NCBI RefSeq assembly: GCF_022179385.1
Contig: NZ_BPQS01000028.1
Location: forward strand, 1 to 64,000
From: Methylobacterium longum
GTDB lineage: Bacteria > Pseudomonadota > Alphaproteobacteria > Rhizobiales > Beijerinckiaceae
Direction: 5' to 3'
DNA: 64,000 nucleotides
Shown here in pieces: positions 17,914-26,056 of this stretch. The notes beneath the pieces are model-generated. The model searched no databases. It was not told where the DNA came from and saw only the letters and a list, made by a program, of their open reading frames with translations. Each line of letters starts with the position of its first letter. Position 1 is the first letter of the stretch. A program made the position numbers and the translations under genes.

Positions 17914-18882
17914 ATGCTCACCCAGATTTCGCGTCGCCGGCGCGTGGCCAGCCTGCTGGCTCTGGTCGCGGCGTTGACTGTCGCGGCTCCCGTGGTCGAA
18001 GCCCGTCCGGGCGGCGGCGGGTCCTTCGGGTCGCGCGGCTCCCGCACCTACACGGCACCGTCCGCTACGCCGACCGCTCCGGGCGGCGGCATGACGATGC
18101 AGCGGTCTCAGACCGCTCCGTCTCCCGGCATGGGCAGCCCCGGTATGCAGGCTCCTGCGACGGGCCGCCGGTTCGGCGGCGGCTTCTTCGCGGGCCTGCT
18201 CGGCGCCGGCCTGATCGGCGCGCTCCTCGGCGGCGGTTTCTTCGGCGGCCTGGGCGGCCTCGCCTCGATGATCGGCCTGCTCTTCCAGGTGGGCCTCGTG
18301 GTCGTGGTGGTGATGCTGGCCCTGCGCTTCTTCCGCCGCCGCAACCAGCCGGCCGGCGCCGGCGCGCCCTACGCCCGCTCATCCCTCGACGGTGAGCAGG
18401 GTCCCGGCGGCCCGATCGGCGGTGCGCCCGGGGCTCCCGCCGCGGGCATGTTCAGAGGTGGTCAGCGGCCGCCCCAGGCGCGTCCGGTGCAGATCGGCCC
18501 CGCCGACTACCAAGCGTTCGAGCGGCTGCTCGGCGATATCCAAGATGCCTATTCCCGCGAGGATCGCGTGACCCTCGGCAACCTGTCCACGCCCGAGATG
18601 GTCAGCTACTTCGACGAGGAGTTGCGCAATAACGCGTCCCGCGGCGTCGTGAACAAGATCACGGACGTGAAGCTGCTCCAGGGTGACCTGGCGGAATCGT
18701 GGGGCGAGGACCGCACCGACTACGCGACCGTGGCGATGCGCTACGCGCTCAAGGACGTGATGATCGAGCGCTCCAGCGGCCGTGTCGTGCAGACCGACTC
18801 CTCAGAGGCCACGGAACTGTGGACCTTCCTGCGCCAGCCCGGTCGCGGCTGGGTGCTCTCGGCGATCCAGCAGACCCGCTGA
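17914..18882 (+). CDS. Tim44-domain membrane protein
   Basis: This 322-residue protein has an N-terminal signal or anchor (RRVASLLALVAALTVAAP), a Gly/Ser/Pro-rich linker, and a hydrophobic Gly-rich stretch around residues 90-130 (FFAGLLGAGLIGALLGGGFF then GLVVVVVMLALRFFRRR). The C-terminal Tim44-like domain spans about 195-320, including AFERLLGDIQDAYSREDR and ELWTFLRQPGRGWVLSAIQQ. Bacterial Tim44-like proteins are inner-membrane proteins of uncertain role; the mitochondrial relative is an import motor component. A strong hairpin and a T-run terminator follow. Confidence 0.87.
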   Translation: MLTQISRRRRVASLLALVAALTVAAPVVEARPGGGGSFGSRGSRTYTAPSATPTAPGGGMTMQRSQTAPSPGMGSPGMQAPATGRRFGGGFFAGLLGAGLIGALLGGGFFGGLGGLASMIGLLFQVGLVVVVVMLALRFFRRRNQPAGAGAPYARSSLDGEQGPGGPIGGAPGAPAAGMFRGGQRPPQARPVQIGPADYQAFERLLGDIQDAYSREDRVTLGNLSTPEMVSYFDEELRNNASRGVVNKITDVKLLQGDLAESWGEDRTDYATVAMRYALKDVMIERSSGRVVQTDSSEATELWTFLRQPGRGWVLSAIQQTR

Positions 18883-18892
18883 TCGCTCGGGC

Positions 18893-18914
18893 GTCCCGGT
18901 CGGAGGACCGGGAC
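18893..18914. terminator. Hairpin after the Tim44-like gene
   Basis: GTCCCGGTC, loop GGAG, GACCGGGAC form a perfect 9-bp stem between the two convergent genes. There is no T-run on either side, so it may be an RNA 3' end stabiliser or a weak bidirectional terminator. Confidence 0.5.
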
Positions 18915-18922
18915 CGTCGCAT

Positions 18923-19801
18923 TCACGCCGGTGCCGTCTCGACGGTGCCGGCGTTTTTATTTTGCTCCCACAGGTTGGCCAAGTCGACGAAGCCCGACAC
19001 GGGCACTTCTTCGGCGCGCGCGGTCTCGGCGATGCCGGCCGCGGCCAGCATGGTGCCGGCGTCGGCCGTCAAGGACTTCAGGCTCTGGCGCAACATCTTG
19101 CGGCGCTGGCCGAAGGCCGCGCGGGTCACGGCTTCGAGAGCCCCGCACCGGCACGCGAGAGGCCGGGCCCGCGGCACGATCCGTACCACGCTCGACGTCA
19201 CCTTCGGCGGCGGAACGAAGGCCGACGGACTGACGTCGAACAGGATCTCGGCCTGTGTCCGCCAGCCGCACAGCACGGCGAGCCGGCCATAATCCGCCCG
19301 CTGCTCGGGTCCGGCGACGATGCGCTCGGCGACTTCCCGCTGGAACATCAGGACGGCCTGATCCCACCAGGGTGGCCACGCCTCACCGCCGAGCCAGCCG
19401 GTGAGAAGCGCCGTACCGACGTTGTAGGGCAGATTGGCCACGATGCGCGCCGGACCGGGACCGATCAGCGGCCGCGGATCGAACACCAGCGCGTCCGCAT
19501 CGACCACTTCGAGCCGGCCCGGATAGTGCGCCGCGATGTCGGCGAGCGCTGGCAAGGCGCGCGGATCGCGCTCGATGGCCACGACCCGCGCCGCCCCTTC
19601 GGCCAGCAGCGCCCGCGTCAGGCCGCCGGGACCTGGGCCGACCTCGACCACGGTCACACCATCGAGCGGTCCCGCAGCACGGGCGATCCGTCCGGTGAGG
19701 TTGAGGTCGTAGAGGAAGTTCTGACCGAGCGCCTTCTTGGGCTCCAGGCCATACCGGGCGACGACCTCGCGGAGCGGCGGAAGCCCGTCCCCGGCGCTCA
19801 A
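18923..19801 (-). CDS. rsmA: 16S rRNA (adenine1518/1519-N6)-dimethyltransferase
   Basis: This 292-residue enzyme (KsgA) dimethylates two adenines near the 3' end of 16S rRNA during 30S maturation, using SAM. Motifs are KKALGQNFLYD, the SAM site VVEVGPGPGGLTRALL, acidic VAIERD, and the catalytic NLPYNVGTALL. Family length is normal. The start is TTG at 19801, behind GAGGGCGGG and 10 bases after the pdxA stop. It is the last gene of the lpt-pdxA run. Its C-terminal codons double as a terminator for the opposite strand. Confidence 0.95.
   Translation of the reverse strand: MSAGDGLPPLREVVARYGLEPKKALGQNFLYDLNLTGRIARAAGPLDGVTVVEVGPGPGGLTRALLAEGAARVVAIERDPRALPALADIAAHYPGRLEVVDADALVFDPRPLIGPGPARIVANLPYNVGTALLTGWLGGEAWPPWWDQAVLMFQREVAERIVAGPEQRADYGRLAVLCGWRTQAEILFDVSPSAFVPPPKVTSSVVRIVPRARPLACRCGALEAVTRAAFGQRRKMLRQSLKSLTADAGTMLAAAGIAETARAEEVPVSGFVDLANLWEQNKNAGTVETAPA
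18926..18963 (+). terminator. Rho-independent terminator overlapping the 3' end of rsmA
   Basis: CGCCGGTGCCGTC, loop TC, GACGGTGCCGGCG form a long stem with a two-base internal mismatch, followed directly by GTTTTTATTTT. It terminates the plus-strand Tim44-like transcript. The whole hairpin lies inside the last codons of the convergent rsmA gene. Confidence 0.72.
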
Positions 19802-19811
19802 GATCCCGCCC

Positions 19812-20927
19812 TCACAGCTCGTCCTCCGGACCGAAATGCCGGGCGCCCGCGGGCATCGGCCGGCCTGCGTAGATGCGGAACGGGCCCGCGTCGCCGCCGG
19901 ACGGGACCGCGCCTGCGGCGGATCCGGTGGCCGCCAGCCGGGCGGCGAGCCGCAACGCCGCCACGAGGCTGTCGGGCCGGGCGATCCCCTTGCCGGCGAT
20001 GTCGAACGCGGTGCCGTGGTCCGGCGACGTGCGCACGAACGGCAATCCGAGGGTGACGTTCACGCCGTCGTCGAACGCGATGGTCTTGATCGGGATCAGG
20101 GCCTGATCGTGCGTCGGCGCGAGGGCCACGTCGTAGGTCTCCCGAGCCCGGGCGTGGAACAGCGTGTCGGCCGGCAGCGGGCCGCGGATGTCGATGCCGG
20201 CCGCGCGCAGCCGGGCCACGGCCGGGGCGAGCACGTCCCGATCCTCGTGACCGATGGTTCCCGCCTCGCCGGCGTGCGGGTTCAGGCCCGCGAGGACGAG
20301 GCGCGGTTCGTGCAGTCCGAACCGGTCCCGCAGATCGCGGGCGACGATGGTGGCGGTCTCCTCCACGAGGTCCTGGGTGAGGAGCTCCGGCACCGCCCTC
20401 AGCGGGACGTGGATCGTCACCGGAACGACCGCGAGCATCTCGCTCCAGATCATCATCACCGGCCGGGGCGGCGTCCGGCCGGGGGGCACCGAGAGCGCGG
20501 CGAGGAACTCGGTGTGGCCCGGATGGGCGAAACCGGTCCGCGTCAGCACGAACTTGGCGATCGGGTTGGTCACGATCGCGCTGGCGCGCCCGGCCTTGAC
20601 GAAGCCCACGGCGGCGGTGATCGACTCGATGGTCGCGCCCGCGTTGACGGAATCCGGCATCCCGGGCTCCGCCGCCACGGTGGCGCCGCTCGGTAGGGGC
20701 ACCACCGGCAATGCGTGCCGGAACACCTCGGCGGCGGTCTCGGGATCGACTTCGGCGACCGGGACAGGCCGGTTCATCCGGTGGGCGAGACGTTCGATGA
20801 AGGCCGGATCACCCACGAGGAAGAACGGCGGCAGCAGGCGCGGACCGCCGCGCCCGAGCCAGGCGCTGAGGGCCAGTTCCGGGCCGATCCCGGCGGGATC
20901 CCCGAGGGTGAGGGCGAGGGGTGGCAT
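19812..20927 (-). CDS. pdxA: 4-hydroxythreonine-4-phosphate dehydrogenase
   Basis: This 371-residue metal-dependent NAD enzyme oxidises 4-phosphohydroxy-L-threonine in the DXP-dependent vitamin B6 pathway. It starts MPPLALTLGDPAGIGPEL and shows GHTEFLA, a metal-site histidine segment and LAGLNPHAGEAGTIGHED, all diagnostic. A C-terminal extension past FVRTSPDHGTAFDIAGKG is Ala-rich and somewhat longer than usual. It lies 31 bases downstream of lptD, where surA is normally found in this operon. Confidence 0.95.
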   Translation of the reverse strand: MPPLALTLGDPAGIGPELALSAWLGRGGPRLLPPFFLVGDPAFIERLAHRMNRPVPVAEVDPETAAEVFRHALPVVPLPSGATVAAEPGMPDSVNAGATIESITAAVGFVKAGRASAIVTNPIAKFVLTRTGFAHPGHTEFLAALSVPPGRTPPRPVMMIWSEMLAVVPVTIHVPLRAVPELLTQDLVEETATIVARDLRDRFGLHEPRLVLAGLNPHAGEAGTIGHEDRDVLAPAVARLRAAGIDIRGPLPADTLFHARARETYDVALAPTHDQALIPIKTIAFDDGVNVTLGLPFVRTSPDHGTAFDIAGKGIARPDSLVAALRLAARLAATGSAAGAVPSGGDAGPFRIYAGRPMPAGARHFGPEDEL

Positions 20928-20958
20928 AGACGGTCTATAGCGCCCGCGGCGGCGCCGG

Positions 20959-23550
20959 TCACCGCACTGAGGCGATGCCGTCCGCCGTGGTGGCCGTTCC
21001 GACGTTCTGGCGCAGATCCGCCTCGCCCAGGGTCTTCAGCTCGACACGCAGCAGGACGGTCTGGTTGCGCTCGCGCACGCCGGTGGCGGTGGCGATCGGC
21101 GAGTTGATGTAGTTCAGCGAGACGGTGGTGCATTCGTCCTGATAGCCGCCGCCGAAGCTGGCACCCGACAGGTAGAACCGACCCGGATTCTGGTAGATCG
21201 GCACGGTCCCGATCGGGTTGGCGAGGTAGGAGGTCAGCGCGTCCTGGTAGGTGTTGCGCACGTCGAGGTAGTGCGTGAGGTCGACCAGCAGCGAGCCGGA
21301 GACGAACCAGTTCGGCGTGATGTTGTAGGTCGCCGAGGCGGTGATGCCTTCGCGGTAGTGGCTGTAGCCCAGCAGCGGCTGCGCCTCGTAGTACGAGTAG
21401 AACGCCGACAGGGTGAGCGGCGCGAACGGTGCGAACCGGGCCGTCGCCCCGGCCTCGAACCGCGACACGTGGAAGTCCGACTGATTGAAGCGGGCCCGGC
21501 TGATGAACGTGATGTTCTGGTTCGGCGAGACTTGGAACCGGCCGACGAAGTCGGACCGCTGGGTCTCCAGACCGGAATCGAGGCCGACATTGGCGATGTC
21601 GCCGCGGCGGAACGAGTTGACGCCGGCGAGCTGGATGGACTCGCCGAAGAGCACGTTGGCGTACCAGCCGGAGGGCGTGACCACGGAGTACTGGCCGCCG
21701 AGATTGGTGCGCACGCCGCCTTCGACCCGGTCGTAGCCCGAGAACTTGTCCCATTCGAAGAGGGAGGTATCGTCGAACACGAGGCTCTGCGCATCCTCGT
21801 TTGGCAGCCGGCCGATCCGTGTCTCGGACGGCCGCGCGATGACCTGCCCGATCGGCTCAAGGGTGTGGACGCCCAGCGCACCGAAATTCGCCACGAAGGG
21901 GTACCGGTAGTCGAGGCCGATCGCCGGCATGACGCGGCCGGCGAAGCCGTCATCGATCTTCGCCACCTGGGGGGCGAGGTCGTTCTGGTAGCCCGAGAAG
22001 CTGGGGTTGGTGAAGAACGCGTCGGTCCGCAGGTAGGCGAACGGCGTGAACTTCTGGCCGTAATCATCGATGAAGCTGCGGCGCCAGGACAGCTCGGCGG
22101 AGGCGCGCGTGTTCGTTCCCGCAAGCCCCTGGATGAGGCAGGTGCCGCGCTGGAAGATCGTGCAGGTCTGGTAGAGCGGGAAGCTGACGCCGTTCACGCT
22201 CGGCGAGAACAGGTAGCTCGAGGTGCGCGGCAGCCCCTGATACTGCGTGGTCTCGCGGGTCAGGCTGGTGATGTTGGCCTGGAAGCGCACCTCGCCGCCG
22301 ATCTCGGACGGGCCATTGATGCGCTTGTCGTAATCGATGACCGGCGCCACGATCGGCTGCTGCTTCTGCCAGTCGAAGCTCGACAGGCCCTTGAAGTAGT
22401 AGCCCCGTGCCTCGAACCACGACCGGTCGCCCTGGCCGATCAGGTAGGCCGTCGAGGTCGCCTCGCGGAAGTAGTCCGTGGTGATGTTCTGATTGCGGAT
22501 CCGGTAATTGTCGAGGAACCACTTGTCGGTGACGCCGACGAGGTCCCAGCCGGTCCGCCAACGCGGGTTGATGTAGAACCGGCCCTGCGATTCGACGGAG
22601 CCGCGGAAGTCACGCTCGCCGGCGCCGAGCGGGCTCGGCAGGAAGGCGGAGGGCGTCGTCTGCGAGATGCCGGACAGGCGCAGGTTGTAGAAGCCGTTGT
22701 CGATCCGCTGGCGGAACTCGCCCTGGGCCAGAAGGCCCTGGCGGCTGAGCAGGGTCGGCGTCAGCGTCAGGTCGTAGCTGGGCGCGAGGGCGATGAAGTA
22801 CGGCAGCGACGCGCCGCTGCCGAGGGCCGTCGTCGTGATGAAGCGGGGCGCCAGGAACCCGGTCTTGCGCCTTACCGTCGGATCCGGAGCCTCGAAATAC
22901 GGCAGGTAGGCCACCGGGATGCCGGCGATCTCCAGCGTGGAATCGTCGAAGTAGACGGTATGGGTCTCGTTATCGTGGACGATCTTGCTCGCCCGAAGCT
23001 GCCAGAGCGGCGGCGATTCCGGATTGTCCTTGCAGGGCTCGCAGGCAGTGTAGCTGCCGGAGTCGAAGCTCGTCTGCTCGCCGTTCAGCCGTTCCGCCCG
23101 GGGCGCCGAGAAACGCGTCCGCACGGTCTCGAACTTGCGCTGGACGGTCTGCTGGCCGCGGAAGGCGTCGATGAAGCCGGTCTTGAAATCGTCGGTGAGC
23201 TCCATGCGCTCGCCGGTCACCACGCCGCCATCGGCCTCGGTGAGGCGGACGTTGCCCTCGGCGAAGACGCGGCTGCTGCCGCGGTCGTAGCGCACGCGGT
23301 CGGCCTGGAGGGTCCGGGGGCCGTAATGCAGCTCGGCGTTGCCGCGGGCCGTCACGGTGCTGCGCTCGTTGTCGTAGACCAGCTCGTCGGCCTCGACGAG
23401 GAGCTTGTCGCCCGGCTTTGCAGCCGCCACGGCAGGGAGAGTCTGCGCGCGCGCCGACGCGGCCGCCGTCAGGGGCACGGCCAGCGCGAGCGCGGCCAGA
23501 AGGCCCGCTTTCCGCAGGATGTCGGTGACCTTACGCAACGCGCGTCCCAA
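20959..23550 (-). CDS. lptD: LPS-assembly outer membrane protein LptD
   Basis: This 863-residue protein is the outer-membrane barrel that inserts lipopolysaccharide into the outer leaflet with LptE. A signal peptide (AGLLAALALAVPLTAAASARA) precedes a periplasmic OstA/jellyroll domain (about 50-200, DKLLVEADELVYDNERSTVT onward), then a large beta-barrel domain rich in alternating aromatic strands. Cysteines are present in the early part (TACEPCKD). The start TTG at 23550 is the furthest plausible; other starts lie just downstream. It follows lptF and lptG on the same strand. Confidence 0.94.
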   Translation of the reverse strand: MGRALRKVTDILRKAGLLAALALAVPLTAAASARAQTLPAVAAAKPGDKLLVEADELVYDNERSTVTARGNAELHYGPRTLQADRVRYDRGSSRVFAEGNVRLTEADGGVVTGERMELTDDFKTGFIDAFRGQQTVQRKFETVRTRFSAPRAERLNGEQTSFDSGSYTACEPCKDNPESPPLWQLRASKIVHDNETHTVYFDDSTLEIAGIPVAYLPYFEAPDPTVRRKTGFLAPRFITTTALGSGASLPYFIALAPSYDLTLTPTLLSRQGLLAQGEFRQRIDNGFYNLRLSGISQTTPSAFLPSPLGAGERDFRGSVESQGRFYINPRWRTGWDLVGVTDKWFLDNYRIRNQNITTDYFREATSTAYLIGQGDRSWFEARGYYFKGLSSFDWQKQQPIVAPVIDYDKRINGPSEIGGEVRFQANITSLTRETTQYQGLPRTSSYLFSPSVNGVSFPLYQTCTIFQRGTCLIQGLAGTNTRASAELSWRRSFIDDYGQKFTPFAYLRTDAFFTNPSFSGYQNDLAPQVAKIDDGFAGRVMPAIGLDYRYPFVANFGALGVHTLEPIGQVIARPSETRIGRLPNEDAQSLVFDDTSLFEWDKFSGYDRVEGGVRTNLGGQYSVVTPSGWYANVLFGESIQLAGVNSFRRGDIANVGLDSGLETQRSDFVGRFQVSPNQNITFISRARFNQSDFHVSRFEAGATARFAPFAPLTLSAFYSYYEAQPLLGYSHYREGITASATYNITPNWFVSGSLLVDLTHYLDVRNTYQDALTSYLANPIGTVPIYQNPGRFYLSGASFGGGYQDECTTVSLNYINSPIATATGVRERNQTVLLRVELKTLGEADLRQNVGTATTADGIASVR

Positions 23551-23616
23551 CCCCTGTGACGTGTGCCGCCACGACCCTCAAACACCCGTCTCCCTGCCGG
23601 CGACGCATCGCAGCGG

Positions 23617-24708
23617 TCAGCCGTCTTCCTGGTACAGAAGCGTGAGCGTACCGAGAAGACTGCCTACCACGGCCGGGAACCAGGCCGCCACCGGTGCCGC
23701 GACGAGTCCGGACGCTCCGAGCCCCTCCATGACCTGTCGGACCACGTAGAGGGCGAAGCCGGCCGCGACGCCACCGAGGACGAGTTTGCCGACACCACCA
23801 AAGCGGAAGAACCGTAAGGAAACGGTTGCGGCGACGAGCACCATGGCGACGAACAGGACCGGCCTCGCCCACAGGACATCGTACTGAAGCCGGTATCGGG
23901 TGGCGTCCAAACCGGCCCGCTCGGTGCGTGCGATGGTTGTGGGAAGTTGCCAGAAAGGCACAGATTCCGGAGGGGTGAAGCGCTGCCGGACCTGCCCGGG
24001 ATCGAGATTGGAGGCGATCAGGTAGGTGTCGAACGACTCGGGGGGCATCTCGGGTGTGAGAACGCGCACGTCGGAGAGCTCCCAGTACCCGTCGTGGAGC
24101 GTCGCCCGGGCCGCGACCAGCTGCTGGGCGAATTTGCCGGCCTCGTCGAAGGTGAAGACGGAGACGCCCGCGAGCGTCGTCGTGCCTTCGATGGCGGTCT
24201 CCGCGCGCACGATCGCCTCGCCGTCCAGGCCCCGCTGCCGGATCCAGAGGTCCTTGCCCGAGCCGGCCTTGGTGGCCTTGGCGAAGATTTTCGCCTCGAT
24301 CTCCGTGGAGCGCTGCTTCAGCATCGCCGAGACCGGGTTGTAGATCCCCACGGCCGCCGCGCCGAGGGCCAGCGCCACGAAGAAGCCGGGCTGCAGGAAC
24401 TGCCACGCGGAGATCCCGGCGGCCCGGGCGACCACCAGTTCCAGCTTGCGCGAGAGCTGGAGCAGGGCCGCCATGGAGCCGAACAGGACCGCGAAGGGCA
24501 GCACGCCCTCGGCCACCGCGGGGGTACGGTAGAGCGAGAGCTGCGCCATCAGCCCGGTGGATGCGCCCTCGGCCTCGCCCGCGCGGCGCAGCAGCTCGAC
24601 GAAGTCGAGGGTGTAGACCAGCGCGAAGACGGTGATGAAGACGCCGAGCACGGTTCGGGCGAAGCGGGCGGCGAAGTAGCGCCCGAGGGTGGGACCGATC
24701 AGCATCAT
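23617..24708 (-). CDS. lptG: LPS export ABC transporter permease LptG
   Basis: This 363-residue inner-membrane permease partners LptF and the ATPase LptB to extract LPS from the inner membrane. It has N-terminal helices (from LGRYFAARFARTVLGVFITV), a periplasmic domain (about 130-260), and C-terminal helices including FFRFGGVGKLVLGGVAAGF, matching the LptF/LptG family. It starts 3 bases after the lptF stop, so the two are cotranscribed. LptB is not in the window. Confidence 0.94.
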   Translation of the reverse strand: MMLIGPTLGRYFAARFARTVLGVFITVFALVYTLDFVELLRRAGEAEGASTGLMAQLSLYRTPAVAEGVLPFAVLFGSMAALLQLSRKLELVVARAAGISAWQFLQPGFFVALALGAAAVGIYNPVSAMLKQRSTEIEAKIFAKATKAGSGKDLWIRQRGLDGEAIVRAETAIEGTTTLAGVSVFTFDEAGKFAQQLVAARATLHDGYWELSDVRVLTPEMPPESFDTYLIASNLDPGQVRQRFTPPESVPFWQLPTTIARTERAGLDATRYRLQYDVLWARPVLFVAMVLVAATVSLRFFRFGGVGKLVLGGVAAGFALYVVRQVMEGLGASGLVAAPVAAWFPAVVGSLLGTLTLLYQEDG

Positions 24709-24711
24709 CGG

Positions 24712-25872
24712 TCAGGCCGCCGGCGCGAGGCGTCGCCCGCGGTGCAGGCTCCGCACGCCGCGGACCAGCGCGACGTTGAACGCCCGCACCCGCGGTCCGA
24801 AGAAGATCAGGAGGCTGGACAGCGCCATCGCGGCAAGCGGGACGCCATAGATCGCCGCCACGGCCCCGGAGCTGCGCGCAGCGGCGCTGACGGCCGCGAA
24901 ACCGCCGATGCGCAGCGCCACGACGGCGAGGATCGCCCCGGCGACCGCCAGGCCGCGGCCCTGACGGGTGGTGCGCGGGTCGCCGAGCGCCGCGAAGGCG
25001 ATAAAGACCAGGGCCAACGGGTAGAGGCAGGCGGAGAGCCGATCGTGCAGCTCCGCCCGGAAGCGGCCCTTCTGCAGCTTGTAGTAGCCCTCGCTCTGGT
25101 CGGGGAACAGGAGCTGCGCCGTTGAGCGCTCCCGGGGCTTGTAGATTGTATCGGAATCCGGGGGCGCGAAGGCGGCGAGGTCGATCGTGTACCGCTCGAA
25201 GGTCAGGATCGAGGAATCGCGCGAGTCCTTCTGCTGCTGGTGGACGCTGCCGTTCTCCAAGATCAGGTAGCTCTGGCCCTCGACGTCGACGGCGTTGCCG
25301 CGCTCGGCGAGGTAGACCTTGGTCTTGCCGGCTTCCCGGCGGTCCTGGATGAACAGGCCCTTGAGGGTGCCGCCCGGCCCACGCTCGCGGAAATGGAAGG
25401 TGATGCCGTTGTCGAGCTGGGTGAACTGGCCCTCCTTGACGACGTTCGCGATGAAGTCGCCGCGCACCCGCGTGATCACGTCGCGCAGCTCCTGGAAGCT
25501 CGCCGGCATCACCACCACCACCAGGAACCCGACCAGAAAGCTGACGATCAGCGCGAGGGTCAGGAAGGGCCGGAGGAGCGAGCGCGGCGGCATGCCGGCC
25601 GCCGACATGACGATCAGCTCGGAATCGCCGTTGAGCTTGTTGAGGGCGTAGACGGTCCCAATGAACAGCGCGACGGGCGCGATCACCACGACGAGCGTCG
25701 GCAGCGACAGACCGGTGACGAACAGGAAGACCAGCAGCGTCTGGCCCTTGGCGGTCACGAGGTCGAGTTCGCGCAGGGCCTGCGTCAGCCAGATCGTGCC
25801 GGTGAGGCCGATCAGGCAGGCCAGGGTGGACCCCAGGGCGATCCGAAAGATGTAGCGCTCGATCTGCCTCAT
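24712..25872 (-). CDS. lptF: LPS export ABC transporter permease LptF
   Basis: This 386-residue inner-membrane permease of the LPS transporter starts MRQIERYIFRIALGSTLACL at 25872; upstream in-frame sequence to 26481 runs into the divergent pepA promoter and is not credible. Membrane segments lie at both ends with a periplasmic beta-rich domain between, including AGMPPRSLLRPFL. It is the first gene of the lptF-lptG-lptD-pdxA-rsmA run and is divergent from pepA, with 184 bases for both promoters. Confidence 0.93.
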   Translation of the reverse strand: MRQIERYIFRIALGSTLACLIGLTGTIWLTQALRELDLVTAKGQTLLVFLFVTGLSLPTLVVVIAPVALFIGTVYALNKLNGDSELIVMSAAGMPPRSLLRPFLTLALIVSFLVGFLVVVVMPASFQELRDVITRVRGDFIANVVKEGQFTQLDNGITFHFRERGPGGTLKGLFIQDRREAGKTKVYLAERGNAVDVEGQSYLILENGSVHQQQKDSRDSSILTFERYTIDLAAFAPPDSDTIYKPRERSTAQLLFPDQSEGYYKLQKGRFRAELHDRLSACLYPLALVFIAFAALGDPRTTRQGRGLAVAGAILAVVALRIGGFAAVSAAARSSGAVAAIYGVPLAAMALSSLLIFFGPRVRAFNVALVRGVRSLHRGRRLAPAA

Positions 25873-26056
25873 TGGCCCGGCAGTCCCGCTCGTCCTCTCG
25901 CGCCCTCGAGCTGGCAGGGACCCGACAAAAGGGGCGATTCCAGGGCTGTCGCGTCGCGTTGCGTTCTCCGCCTCAGCGGCTACACAGGGCGAATGGCTCA
26001 GGCGGCGACGCGTGGGCGCGATGTGCGGCTCCGGGATGACGGGCAGGGCGACGGGT

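Noticed and set aside
21271..23559. A 762-codon plus-strand frame over the lptD region
   Set aside because: It is antisense to lptD, has an Arg/Gly/Ala-rich composition and no recognisable domain.
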